NCBI RefSeq assembly: GCF_000243675.2
Contig: NZ_AHMM02000017.1
Coordinates: forward strand, 186,001 to 250,000
Reading direction: 5' to 3'
DNA length: 64,000 nt
Source of the DNA: Leptospira inadai serovar Lyme str. 10
GTDB lineage: Bacteria > Spirochaetota > Leptospiria > Leptospirales > Leptospiraceae
Positions 1 to 8,857 of this stretch are shown in pieces. Under the pieces are notes generated by a model. The model was given only the letters and a program-made list of their open reading frames with translations. It had not been told where the DNA came from and searched no databases. A program made the position numbers and the translations under genes. The stretch's first letter is position 1. Every line of letters begins with the position of its first letter.

Positions 1-201
1 GAAACTATTCATCAATCGCATCTCTTCTCTTTTCGGAAAAACCGAATGAATTTCCTCAGCTATCTTCCTAGGCAAGAGGTCATCGATATAACAATAGCGG
101 ACTCCAACTTCCTTAATAGAGGATTTAAACATCTCCCCAAGCTCATCTTTTTTTTCTTTTAATCTTAAGCTTATAATTTCAACAAGTTCTTTCTCTTTCA
201 T
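1..201 (-). CDS. 2OG-Fe(II) oxygenase-like protein, N-terminal part only
   Basis: This is the first 67 codons of a minus-strand gene that runs off the left edge. It starts at an ATG (199-201) just after the stop of the preceding glycosyltransferase (203-205), so it is co-transcribed with the locus. The visible part has a charged, lysine-rich helix (residues 1-30), then the segment YCYIDDLLP followed by a lysine/arginine-rich stretch ending RLMNSF. That pattern resembles the N-terminus of prolyl-4-hydroxylase-like 2OG-Fe(II) oxygenases as remembered from other Leptospira. The HxD...H iron site would lie outside the window, so the family call is an inference. Confidence 0.5.
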   Translation of the reverse strand, partial: MKEKELVEIISLRLKEKKDELGEMFKSSIKEVGVRYCYIDDLLPRKIAEEIHSVFPKREEMRLMNSF

Positions 202-202
202 A

Positions 203-1354
203 TCAACCTTCGTTTTGATACGTATTCACTTCCGCTTTAAAAAAATCGAAAGTAAGTTTTGCATTTCTATTCCAGGAATATTCATGCGCTTTTCTAAAGG
301 CATCTTTCGAAAATTTCTCCCGTATTTCTTTTGAATCTATCATCTTTTTTAACTTTTCCGAAATGTCGTCTACGTCGAGCGGGTTGCAATATAAACCGGC
401 ATCGCCCATTACTTCCGGCATGGGGCCGAACTCAGAAGAAACGATCGGCAAGGAGGCTGCCATCGCTTCGATTAAAATATTCGGTAAATTTTCGCAAGTG
501 GATGCGAAAACGAAAAGATCCGAATTTTTATAATATTCAGAAATAGTATCGTAAGGAACATCAGTGTGTAAAAAAACAAACTCAGATCTAGGATCGAATT
601 TTTGAATTGATGCAAAAAGCTTTTTCTTTGCATTTTTCTCGGTTAGACCTCCTACTAAATCAAGCCTGAGAGAATATCCCTGTTTTCTCAAATTAGAGAC
701 CGCTTCAATTACATTCCATTGATGTTTGTATTCTCCGATAAAGGAAACATAGAGCAATTTTATCGGAGTCTTTTCGTTTTTTAAAAATAATTGTTGTTCT
801 TTAGGTGGGGAGAAGAAGCGCTCGTGAATTCCGTGACTCACTATGATATTCTTTTTATTCTGTATCGAAAGTTTTGTAAGAATCGTATCTTTCGCATAAT
901 TAGTGAGAAAGATAATTCCTTGAGATTTACGAAACGTTAATCCTTGAAAAAAATAAAGTAACATCAATCGCAAAGCTTGAAAAGAAAATCCGTAACGCAT
1001 GAGCTCCTTCCATTCAAAAGGAAGAAGATTTTGGCTCATCGTAACGAATGGGCGAAAATCACCGGAAAACGAGCTCCCAGGAATGAATAAAATAGAGCAT
1101 CCCTTTTTGCGCGCGATGTCGGATAGTTCGTATTTTTGCCAATACCATCTCTTCAATCGCCCTCGATCCACGTTCGGAACGATAACTTTTTCGAGCCAGG
1201 TCATATTCGGAATCTGATCCAGCGTTTTCTGGCTAGCCCATATGAACACTTTCCGAAAAGATGATTCCTCCGGTTTTGCGTTGGCTAGTAATTCCTTTAT
1301 ATGAGTCACTCCTCCTCCGCTTTTAATATTCGATGCGTCGATGCCGAGAATCAT
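203..1354 (-). CDS. Family 4 glycosyltransferase (GT-B)
   Basis: A 383-residue cytoplasmic glycosyltransferase likely to add one sugar to the surface-polysaccharide repeat unit. The N-terminus has the glycine-rich acceptor-side loop of GT4 enzymes (SGGGVTHIKELL, residues 12-23). A beta strand LLYVSFIGEYK near residue 200 begins the nucleotide-sugar half. The C-terminal half carries the ENLPNILIEAMA motif, whose glutamates bind the donor, followed by P-VSS-FGPMPEV, typical of GT4. Length is normal for the family. It lies 6 bp downstream of the DegT-FemAB fusion gene and immediately before the 2OG-oxygenase gene. The donor sugar cannot be told from sequence. Confidence 0.85.
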   Translation of the reverse strand: MILGIDASNIKSGGGVTHIKELLANAKPEESSFRKVFIWASQKTLDQIPNMTWLEKVIVPNVDRGRLKRWYWQKYELSDIARKKGCSILFIPGSSFSGDFRPFVTMSQNLLPFEWKELMRYGFSFQALRLMLLYFFQGLTFRKSQGIIFLTNYAKDTILTKLSIQNKKNIIVSHGIHERFFSPPKEQQLFLKNEKTPIKLLYVSFIGEYKHQWNVIEAVSNLRKQGYSLRLDLVGGLTEKNAKKKLFASIQKFDPRSEFVFLHTDVPYDTISEYYKNSDLFVFASTCENLPNILIEAMAASLPIVSSEFGPMPEVMGDAGLYCNPLDVDDISEKLKKMIDSKEIREKFSKDAFRKAHEYSWNRNAKLTFDFFKAEVNTYQNEG

Positions 1355-1360
1355 AAAATT

Positions 1361-3448
1361 TTAATATCCAATAAATTCGCCCGCCAACTCGTATCTTTGA
1401 CCATTAATACCAAGTTTGAATTCGGCGATTCCTGGGGTGTTTTCCTCGTCAATTCCACCCAAATCTAACCAACTGAATCCACGATTTTTCAGTTCTATCA
1501 TAGCGTTCCAGAGTAAAAATTGATTAGCCTTCAATTTTCTACCAATCTCGCCGTTCCATCCGATCAAATACATTGCAGTACGATTCGATAAGGAAAGGCA
1601 AATACAGGCCACTCTATTAGAATCATATTTTGCTATCAACACCAAGGGCATCTCACATTCCGGCAACGTCTCTCTCATTTTTTTTAACAGTGAAATAGGG
1701 ATACCTGAAAAATTTTTCGTACTCATAAGTTCAAAATAACGATCTACCATCCAGTCGAATTTTTCATCGTCTGAACCTATTTCTAAAGTAAGCCCGGTCT
1801 TCTCGGCCGAACTTAGCATGTTTCTCCATTTACTATCCAGCTTTTGACGTAATACATTAACATCTAGCGATAAGTCAATGTACGAGGACGACCAGGGAAA
1901 TGAATCCATGGATTGGAACCCGAGTTGATTTAAAAGAAGAATATTTTCCCCGTTTGAATCTAACTCCGGATTTAGAAAAAGAACGTTCCCTTTCGAGATA
2001 GATCCGAATCGATGACGAAGAAAATATAAGACCGACTGTCTCTCATTTGAGGTTGTTTCCTTGAAAAAAAGAGGGCCTCTGTTTATTCTATGAATCTTAA
2101 ACAACCTGAAAAAAGTCTTAGTTAAGATCTGTAAAACACCAATTTTTTTTTCACCTATCTTAATCAGAAATCGAGTAACTTTCCAACCTTCGCACTTGAC
2201 TTTTGCCTCTCCATATGCCCAAGATTGGAGCAAGATCGAATGTTCCGCTTCTCCAAGAAGAGTATTCCAAGTTTTATCGTTTATCCGTTCGAAGAGCGGA
2301 TCACTTCGCTTTTCTATTCTAATATTTGAATATGCTTTACAAATCCGATTCTCAGGAAGAGACTGATGAACCGCCAAATATAATCGAGTGTTCCTAAAAT
2401 ACAAAGCTTCTTGATGAATATGGTAATTTTGTAATACTTCAGGCGGCAAATCCGGCCAAGAGGATACAGGGCGTCCTCCTTTAAACCATTCTACAAAAAT
2501 TCGGGCTGCCTCTTCTTTAGTTTCTAGTTTATATTCCGCCAAATATGGAGTCCAAGTATCGATAGACTTAACAATTGTCTCTTTGCATAACGTATTCCAG
2601 ATCTTTTGAAGCCTTATTCTCTTTCTTGAGATATTTCCCAAGCGAGAAATAGCGATAGTTAACAATTTCTTAGAAAGATTCGACATGACCGGAGAAGCAA
2701 TCGAAGCGATCTCGGCATCCTCGAAGAAATTCGGAATTTTCCTCGAGTATCTTCTCAGACCTATCTTTTGTAATATACGCTTAAATAGCCATTTCCAGGA
2801 AAGACTTCTTGTATCGGATTTATCTTGGAAAAATTTGAGACAAAGCTGGGGGAAGATTTGAGCTTCACCTTGATTAAATGACAATTTAGAAGGCCCATTC
2901 TCACGAATCAGCAAGAGACCTCCGTCGGGAATCGCCAAATGTTTATGAGGGCTATATAAAATAAAATCTCCGCGCTCTCCGACTCCTTTTATAGGCCTTA
3001 GCACATGCGCAGCGTCTTCCACTAATAAAGCGTTCCTCGTGGTGCAAAATTCGGAAGCTAGAACGACATCATGCGGTTTTCCGAAATAATGAACAATAAC
3101 GAATATATCTAAATCATATTCTTTTACTAACTCTCGGCACGCTCGGTAGTCCGGCTCGCGAATTTCAGTGATCGGGTAAAATACTAATCTAGCACCTGTT
3201 AAACGTAACTGTTGGAGAGACGAGTTACAGAAAAAATCGGGCAACCAAACAACTATATCATCCTTCTTCCGAATATGTTTCGCCCATAGTGCGATCGATG
3301 CTAACGACCAAGCCGATCTTGAAAACCAGATCGATCGATCATTGCTTCTTGCCCAAGAGCTACCCAAATCGACGTCGGATCGGCGTGCAGTAATTACGGC
3401 CTTAGCTAAATCCCTCCAATCCGGCAAAGGAGCGAGAGTAAATTTCAT
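1361..3448 (-). CDS. Fusion: DegT-type PLP aminotransferase domain plus FemAB/GNAT-like transferase domain
   Basis: Residues 1 to about 330 are a DegT/DnrJ/EryC1/StrS fold: the PLP-binding aspartate is in VEDAAH (D145) and the Schiff-base lysine in SPHKH (K169), followed by PDGG. The first sheet is shorter than usual. Residues about 395-695 resemble FemAB/BioF2-like GNAT transferases, which move aminoacyl or acyl groups to an amine: QSWAYGEAK near the domain start, RINRGPLF, and LGGIDEENTPGIAEFK near the end. I chose the ATG at 3448, which overlaps the upstream TGA (ATGA), over an in-frame TTG at 3460. A single chain could form an amino sugar and then acylate that amine. This is inference; the substrate is unknown. 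Confidence 0.7.
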   Translation of the reverse strand: MKFTLAPLPDWRDLAKAVITARRSDVDLGSSWARSNDRSIWFSRSAWSLASIALWAKHIRKKDDIVVWLPDFFCNSSLQQLRLTGARLVFYPITEIREPDYRACRELVKEYDLDIFVIVHYFGKPHDVVLASEFCTTRNALLVEDAAHVLRPIKGVGERGDFILYSPHKHLAIPDGGLLLIRENGPSKLSFNQGEAQIFPQLCLKFFQDKSDTRSLSWKWLFKRILQKIGLRRYSRKIPNFFEDAEIASIASPVMSNLSKKLLTIAISRLGNISRKRIRLQKIWNTLCKETIVKSIDTWTPYLAEYKLETKEEAARIFVEWFKGGRPVSSWPDLPPEVLQNYHIHQEALYFRNTRLYLAVHQSLPENRICKAYSNIRIEKRSDPLFERINDKTWNTLLGEAEHSILLQSWAYGEAKVKCEGWKVTRFLIKIGEKKIGVLQILTKTFFRLFKIHRINRGPLFFKETTSNERQSVLYFLRHRFGSISKGNVLFLNPELDSNGENILLLNQLGFQSMDSFPWSSSYIDLSLDVNVLRQKLDSKWRNMLSSAEKTGLTLEIGSDDEKFDWMVDRYFELMSTKNFSGIPISLLKKMRETLPECEMPLVLIAKYDSNRVACICLSLSNRTAMYLIGWNGEIGRKLKANQFLLWNAMIELKNRGFSWLDLGGIDEENTPGIAEFKLGINGQRYELAGEFIGY

Positions 3449-4314
3449 TGGTTTACCCAACTTTCATATATTCGGAGACTCTTTCTGTAAAGAATGTCCG
3501 CTCCACCTTCCAATAATGCACCGACGAGAGAAAAGGAATCTTCCGGAGAAACGGCATCTCTGCGTATGGCCCAAGGATGAGCGCCAATATTATTTCCACG
3601 CAATCCAGTATAGATATACGGATACGTTGTTTTAGCGATCTTTAATGCAGATTCGCTAAAACTATCTAAATCTCCGAATGTATAAGCAAAATGTTTGATC
3701 GTAATATTTAGCTTATCTTGCAAAATTTCCTTAGATGTGACGATCTCATTATACAAAGATCTCTCGTCCGATATTTTGGAAAGTCTTGCGTGGTTTCTTG
3801 TATGAGAACCGATTGTGTGTCCGGTTTCGATTAAATACCTTAGATCATCCCAATTCATCGGTCCCCAGGAGTCGGGTATTTGTTCGAGACTTCGATCAGG
3901 ATATATATTTTTAGCAATAAATTCTTTCCGATATTTCGAGCCCTGAACATCAACAAAATCCGACACGATGAAGAACAAAGCTTTGATACCGAGCGGATTT
4001 AGGATTTGCTCCGCAACATTACGATTAGATATAAAACCGTCGTCAAAAGTCAGTAATAGGTTTTTTCCCTGAATCGAAATTTTTCCCGAAACCATTTCGG
4101 AAAAAACTTCAGGAGAAATAAAGCGAAACGTTTTAGATAGTTCCTTAATTTGGAATCGCGCCTTTTCCAATTCCTCCGATGCGATATCGTGATAGAGCAA
4201 AACTCGCAATTCGGATCTCGACTTGAGCTTGATAAATTTAGCAATCGAATTAGCTGATTTTAAAGGAAGATAAGATGCCGCAAGTATTTGATGGAGGAAA
4301 GACATAAATTTCAA
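3445..4314 (-). CDS. Polysaccharide deacetylase (NodB-like, CE4)
   Basis: A 289-residue carbohydrate esterase family 4 protein. Motif 1 is LLLTFDDGF (D91, D92: catalytic base and metal ligand). Motif 2 is GSHTRNHARLS near residue 175, whose histidines bind the divalent metal. The N-terminus has a short hydrophobic stretch that could be a membrane anchor but is no clear signal peptide. The family removes N- or O-acetyl groups from sugars; here the substrate may be a lipid-linked intermediate of the surface polysaccharide. Its stop overlaps the start of the DegT-FemAB fusion by 4 bp, so deacetylation followed by re-acylation of an amino sugar is a reasonable joint role. Confidence 0.85.
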   Translation of the reverse strand: MKFMSFLHQILAASYLPLKSANSIAKFIKLKSRSELRVLLYHDIASEELEKARFQIKELSKTFRFISPEVFSEMVSGKISIQGKNLLLTFDDGFISNRNVAEQILNPLGIKALFFIVSDFVDVQGSKYRKEFIAKNIYPDRSLEQIPDSWGPMNWDDLRYLIETGHTIGSHTRNHARLSKISDERSLYNEIVTSKEILQDKLNITIKHFAYTFGDLDSFSESALKIAKTTYPYIYTGLRGNNIGAHPWAIRRDAVSPEDSFSLVGALLEGGADILYRKSLRIYESWVNQ

Positions 4315-4356
4315 ATGCTATAATATGATTCGAGAATGGAGAATTATAACGAATCG

Positions 4357-5295
4357 TCAGCTCGCTTTTCCCAAAAGCTTGAAAACGAATTTCAATAAGC
4401 GAGAGGGAAAAAAAGTTAGTAATAATATAATTTTGCCTTTAAAAACAGAATTATCTTCCATAATTTTCTTCCTGGCCTTTCTCGCCTCGCCAATTAGAAG
4501 CAGATGGATAGCTTCCTCGCGTGCCAATCCGGAATTCAATATTCTAATCTCCTCCTTATATTTAACGGAAAACTCGGGATCTTTTTCTTCATAAGCCTCA
4601 AGCATTAATTTTGTTTCCTTCCAAAAGAGTTCCGTCTTTTGCCAGGTCCAACTTCCGGAATGAATTCTCCATTTCGCCAAAACTTCGTTTACCGTAGCCA
4701 ATTTTCCGGTCATGGCGATCCTTCGAAAAAGATCGGCTTCTTCTATCATATTGAATCGCTCGTCGAACCAGTAACTTAAACGATCTAAAGCTGATCGCCT
4801 TATAACGATCGTTTCCATCGAGAGAAAATAGTTTGATAATAATTTGGAAAAACAATGCCCAGTGTAAAATCTAGTTTTTGAGAAAAGCCTTTTCTCATAA
4901 CCGCTATCGTTAAAAAAGAGCGAATCGCAAAATACTAAATCCACTTCCGAGTCCTGAAAAAGTGGGACTTGCTTTTCTAGTTTTAAGGGCATCCACAAGT
5001 CGTCACAATCCAAAAACGCAATGAGCTCGCCGCTTGCCTTTTCGATCGCCTTATTTCTAGCTGCTCCGAGCGGAATTGTCTCAGATCCACGATAATATTT
5101 TATTTTAAAATCGTAACTTTTGGCAATCTCAGCACTATCGTCAGTGGACGCATTATCCCAAAAAATAATTTCGAAATTCTTATACGATTGCGAGTAAACA
5201 GAATCAATCGCTTGACGAAGATAAGTTGCGCTATTATAGCAATTCATGATGACACTAATCAAAGGAGTCGACTTATCATCATTTTCCCGGAGCAC
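4357..5295 (-). CDS. Family 2 glycosyltransferase (GT-A)
   Basis: A 312-residue GT2 enzyme. It has the SVIMNCYNSATYLRQAIDSV opening strand-loop-helix, the donor-binding FWDNASTDD segment, and the metal-binding DxD as DCDD (D96-D99). The start is a GTG at 5293-5295, preceded by a good Shine-Dalgarno (GAGGTGGCAA) inside the end of the upstream aminotransferase gene, which it overlaps by 17 bp. There is no C-terminal membrane segment of the undecaprenyl-linked type, so it is probably a soluble or peripheral transferase acting on the growing repeat unit. Confidence 0.87.
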   Translation of the reverse strand: MLRENDDKSTPLISVIMNCYNSATYLRQAIDSVYSQSYKNFEIIFWDNASTDDSAEIAKSYDFKIKYYRGSETIPLGAARNKAIEKASGELIAFLDCDDLWMPLKLEKQVPLFQDSEVDLVFCDSLFFNDSGYEKRLFSKTRFYTGHCFSKLLSNYFLSMETIVIRRSALDRLSYWFDERFNMIEEADLFRRIAMTGKLATVNEVLAKWRIHSGSWTWQKTELFWKETKLMLEAYEEKDPEFSVKYKEEIRILNSGLAREEAIHLLLIGEARKARKKIMEDNSVFKGKIILLLTFFPSRLLKFVFKLLGKAS

Positions 5296-6433
5296 TTGCC
5301 ACCTCGTTTAATAAAGTTTTGCAAACGTATTCAACATCATCCTCTCTCAAATCAGGATGCATAGGTAAAGTCAATAGCTCGGAAAAGACTTTTTCCGTTA
5401 TCGGAAGTTTGGAAGATTGATTCGATTTAAATAAGGACAGAACATGATTCGGCTGATAGTGAATTCCGGTTTGAATCCCTGCTTCTAACATTTTTTCTTG
5501 TAGATTCTTTCGATCATACGATTTTAAAATGCGCACTACGTAAATATGAGGAACGACGGTATTATAATCTCTATTTAAAGGTTTTATAATATCCTTAAAG
5601 TTTTCAAATTTAGAATCGTATAGCTTGGCCAGCGTTTGTCTTTTTCCCGAGAGTTCTGGAAACCTTTTTAACTGCTCAATTCCGATAGCGGCCATAATAT
5701 TACTCATATGGTATCGCCACCCTGGAGCGGTAACGTCAAACTCCCAACTTCTTTGTCCGGAATATCTCTTTTCCGTGTCGCGCTCCACTCCAAGAAGACG
5801 TGCATCCCTAATTCTCTCAAGAATCCTGGAATCGGTTGCCACAATGCAACCACCTTCTCCACTAGTTATGTTCTTAATTCCGTCGAAACTAAAGCAAGCT
5901 ATATCTCCGAAGGAACCTATCAATTTTTCATTATATGTAGTACCAAATGCATGAGCCGCATCTTCGATTACTCTAAGATTGTATTTGCGAGCCAGCTCAT
6001 AAATGGAATCTAAGTCACCTACTCCGCCCGAATAATGAACCGGCATAATCGCTTTTGTTTTTTTTGTGATCCTTTTTTCGGCGTCTCTCCAATCCATAAT
6101 GCATTGTTCTTCATCTATTTCGCATGCAATCGGCCTCGCTCCTGTTGCTAAAATAGCCTGAAAAGAGGCGACGTAAGTAAGGGAGGGGACAAGTATCTCG
6201 TCCCCTATGCCTAACCCGCAAGATTGCACCGCTAATTGAAGCGCGGCAGTACCATTGACAACGCAAAGCGCTGGACGATTGAAATATTTCATCAAGAGCA
6301 TTTCAAACTCTTGAACATCCTTACCCATTCCGAGATATTCACGATCCAGCACGCCGAGAACAGCCTGCTTTTCCGCCGGACCGAGACAAGATTTCGAAAG
6401 TCGAATGAGTTTAGCAGGAGTTCGTAATGACAT
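5279..6433 (-). CDS. DegT/DnrJ/EryC1/StrS sugar aminotransferase
   Basis: A 384-residue PLP aminotransferase of the keto-sugar class. The PLP-phosphate loop is VVNGTAALQL, the PLP-N1 aspartate lies in IEDAAH (D158), and the catalytic lysine in FSFDGIKNITSGEGG (K187). The lysine separates it from the dehydratase DdhC/RfbH, which normally has histidine there. It lies downstream of the CDP-glucose cytidylyltransferase, CDP-glucose 4,6-dehydratase and RmlC-like genes, so a CDP-4-keto-6-deoxyhexose, possibly epimerised, is the likely acceptor of the amino group. The exact position aminated (C3 or C4) cannot be inferred. Confidence 0.88.
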   Translation of the reverse strand: MSLRTPAKLIRLSKSCLGPAEKQAVLGVLDREYLGMGKDVQEFEMLLMKYFNRPALCVVNGTAALQLAVQSCGLGIGDEILVPSLTYVASFQAILATGARPIACEIDEEQCIMDWRDAEKRITKKTKAIMPVHYSGGVGDLDSIYELARKYNLRVIEDAAHAFGTTYNEKLIGSFGDIACFSFDGIKNITSGEGGCIVATDSRILERIRDARLLGVERDTEKRYSGQRSWEFDVTAPGWRYHMSNIMAAIGIEQLKRFPELSGKRQTLAKLYDSKFENFKDIIKPLNRDYNTVVPHIYVVRILKSYDRKNLQEKMLEAGIQTGIHYQPNHVLSLFKSNQSSKLPITEKVFSELLTLPMHPDLREDDVEYVCKTLLNEVASAPGK

Positions 6434-6481
6434 ATAAGGAAGATTTAATTATGATTCGTGATATTCATTAGAAAATTCCAA

Positions 6482-6934
6482 TTAATACCAGCGATAAGGA
6501 ATTCTGGGATCGTCCATAGGGATACTTACGCTTTCGGATGGGTCATGAATTTGATTCGCACAATTAATCAAATACGCAGGATTCGCACTGATGCAAGTAA
6601 ACCCGTACCATATTCCCGGTGAAATATGAATTCTGTAATATGCGTCCGGTCGACCTATTTCTACGATCTGTAGTTCTTTATAACTCGCAGATTCCGGACG
6701 ATCGTCATAGGTCACTAGCTTAATTCTACCAGTCGGGAGGGCAAGATTTTGTATTTGCTTATCGTGCTTTTTCCAAGCCTTAATAGCTCCTGGAAAAATT
6801 TCGGAAACATAACATTCTCCGAATCTAGAATAATCCGAGGAATCCTCCCTTAGGACATGTAATACTGCCCCACGCGGATCTAAAATTTGGGGAATTTCAG
6901 TAAAAACTAATCCGTCGATTTTACTACGCACCAA
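6482..6934 (-). CDS. RmlC-like (dTDP-4-dehydrorhamnose 3,5-epimerase family) cupin
   Basis: A 150-residue single-domain cupin, shorter than RmlC (about 180). KAWKKHDKQIQNL contains the family's base histidine in the first cupin strand, then the P-GRIKLVTYDDR segment, a glycine turn ISPGIWYGF, and a closing IPYRWY. Relatives isomerise 4-keto-6-deoxy nucleotide sugars at C3 and/or C5, or at C3/C4 as FdtA does. It overlaps the rfbG stop by 28 bp, so the likely substrate is CDP-4-keto-6-deoxyglucose rather than a dTDP sugar. The ATG lies within rfbG, and translational coupling is likely. Confidence 0.75.
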   Translation of the reverse strand: MVRSKIDGLVFTEIPQILDPRGAVLHVLREDSSDYSRFGECYVSEIFPGAIKAWKKHDKQIQNLALPTGRIKLVTYDDRPESASYKELQIVEIGRPDAYYRIHISPGIWYGFTCISANPAYLINCANQIHDPSESVSIPMDDPRIPYRWY

Positions 6935-8019
6935 GCTCTTCCTCGTTCTTTGGCGATACTTTCATATTCTTTGATTTGGTTTATAGTTAAGTCGTAGATA
7001 TTTTGATTTTTTTTATAGTAAGAGCTGTACCAATCTCCTATTAAACGAATTGTTTCTTCGTAAAATAAAGTACATTCCCATTTAAGAAAGAATAAGGCTT
7101 TATCACAGTTTAGCTTTAAAAGTCCGGCTTCGTGAAACGGAATATTGTCAGTGATTTTATAAGCTTCTTTAGCATCTTCAAAACCCCAGTACCTACTTAG
7201 ATCTGCTAACAGCTCCACTACTGTACGATTCTGTTCCGATCGAGGTCCAAAATTAAACGCTTCTCCATGGATCTTTACGTCCTTTGCAAGCCGCTCTCCG
7301 AGAGTAAGATAGCCGCTAAGAGGCTCTAAGACATGCTGCCAAGGACGAGTGGCTTTAGGACTCCGAATTTCGACCGGTTTTCCTACGGCCCAAGATTTCA
7401 TGCAATCTACTACGATTCTGTCGGAAGCCCAGTCTCCTCCTCCGATTACATTTCCCGCTCGACCGACTACGAGACGTACCGAATGATTTTGCTTAAAAAA
7501 AGAATGAAAGTAGGATTTAATCACTAATTCTGCAGCGCCTTTAGAGCCGCTGTAGACGTCCTTACCACCTAGCACATCCGTTTCTTTATAGCCCCACACC
7601 CATTCTGCGTTATCGTAGCATTTATCGCTAGTTATAAGTACGACATTGCAAGGAAGATCGTAATTTCGAAGAACCTCCAAAAGATTCATTGTTCCGATAA
7701 CGTTGGTGGTTATAGTTTCCGCTGGATCCGTATAGGATAAGGAAACAATTGCTTGGGCTGCTAAATGAAAAATAAAGTCCGGTTTTTCGTCGGAAATAAT
7801 ATTCCGGAGAGAATCTAAATTTCGAACATCTGTAAGAACATGTTTGATTTTATTTTCTAATCCAAGTACCTCGAACATAGAAGGATGAGTCGGAATATCT
7901 TTTGAAACACCAACGACCCTCGCACCTAATTTCAGCAACCAGGCGGTCAACCACGTTCCCTTAAAGCCAGTATGGCCGGTTATTAAAACTTTTTTATCTT
8001 CATAAATATTAGAAAACAT
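6907..8019 (-). CDS. rfbG: CDP-glucose 4,6-dehydratase
   Basis: A 370-residue extended SDR that converts CDP-D-glucose to CDP-4-keto-6-deoxy-D-glucose. The NAD-binding motif is TGHTGFKGTWL (residues 14-24), the form typical of RfbG. FHLAAQ and the catalytic tyrosine/lysine in YSGSKGAAE follow, with the CDP-glucose-specific RPWQHVLEPL near residue 225. It lies 11 bp downstream of the cytidylyltransferase gene rfbF, and the pair forms the standard start of CDP-deoxysugar synthesis. The product probably passes to the RmlC-like enzyme and the aminotransferase downstream. Confidence 0.93.
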   Translation of the reverse strand: MFSNIYEDKKVLITGHTGFKGTWLTAWLLKLGARVVGVSKDIPTHPSMFEVLGLENKIKHVLTDVRNLDSLRNIISDEKPDFIFHLAAQAIVSLSYTDPAETITTNVIGTMNLLEVLRNYDLPCNVVLITSDKCYDNAEWVWGYKETDVLGGKDVYSGSKGAAELVIKSYFHSFFKQNHSVRLVVGRAGNVIGGGDWASDRIVVDCMKSWAVGKPVEIRSPKATRPWQHVLEPLSGYLTLGERLAKDVKIHGEAFNFGPRSEQNRTVVELLADLSRYWGFEDAKEAYKITDNIPFHEAGLLKLNCDKALFFLKWECTLFYEETIRLIGDWYSSYYKKNQNIYDLTINQIKEYESIAKERGRAWCVVKSTD

Positions 8020-8030
8020 TTATGCGAAAC

Positions 8031-8795
8031 CTATAGCCAAGCGGCTGTTCCGGATTGAAATAATTGCTGTAAAGTATCCCGATCACGAATCGTATCCATA
8101 CATTGCCAATAACCCGAATGTTCGAAGGCCATAAGTTGATTATCTTTTGCCAAGTTTTCTAATGGGGATTGCTCCAGCACAGTCGTATCATCTTTTAAAT
8201 AATCGAAAATTCTATTCTCAAAAACAAAGAAGCCCCCGTTAATCCATCCTTCACCGGTTTGAGGTTTTTCCTTGAATTCTTTAACCGCACCGGCCTCGAT
8301 TCCCATTCCGCCGAATCGCGCCGGAGGGCGAACGGCAGTAACCGTAGCGATCTTACCGTGCGATTTATGATACTGAATCAAGGAGGAAATATCCAAATTA
8401 GAGACCCCATCCCCGTAGGTAAGCATAAACGTACCTTGATTATATAATAAATCCTTTAATCGAAGTAGTCGGCCACCCGTAAGAGTATTCGCGCCTGTAT
8501 CGATTAAAGATACGGTCCAGTCTTCCGCGGTCGGATTAGAGTATTGGACACTCCCGCTACGCAAATGAACCGTGAGATCGCTCATTCGAGCATGATAATT
8601 CAAAAAATAATCCTTAATAACTTCACCCTTATAACCTAAGGCGAGCACGAAGTCAGTCATCCCGAATTTTTCATAGATCTTCATTACATGCCATAAAATC
8701 GGCCTTCCGCCGATCTCCACCATAGGTTTCGGCTTTACCGTCGTTTCTTCACTTAAACGGGTTCCGAGCCCGCCACAGAGGATAACTGTCTTCAT
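8031..8795 (-). CDS. rfbF: Glucose-1-phosphate cytidylyltransferase
   Basis: A 254-residue sugar-nucleotide transferase that makes CDP-glucose from CTP and glucose-1-phosphate. The signature CGGLGTRLSEET is at residues 7-18, followed by KPKPMVEIGG, which binds the sugar phosphate and triphosphate. TYGDGVSNLD holds the metal-binding aspartate, and GEGWINGGFFVFE is characteristic of RfbF. Length matches the family (about 257). It precedes rfbG and supplies its substrate. Confidence 0.94.
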   Translation of the reverse strand: MKTVILCGGLGTRLSEETTVKPKPMVEIGGRPILWHVMKIYEKFGMTDFVLALGYKGEVIKDYFLNYHARMSDLTVHLRSGSVQYSNPTAEDWTVSLIDTGANTLTGGRLLRLKDLLYNQGTFMLTYGDGVSNLDISSLIQYHKSHGKIATVTAVRPPARFGGMGIEAGAVKEFKEKPQTGEGWINGGFFVFENRIFDYLKDDTTVLEQSPLENLAKDNQLMAFEHSGYWQCMDTIRDRDTLQQLFQSGTAAWL

Positions 8796-8857
8796 TTAAT
8801 ACCGCTCGTTAAAATTTCGATATAAGAAAGGATATTCCGAATTTCGGAAAGAAACTC

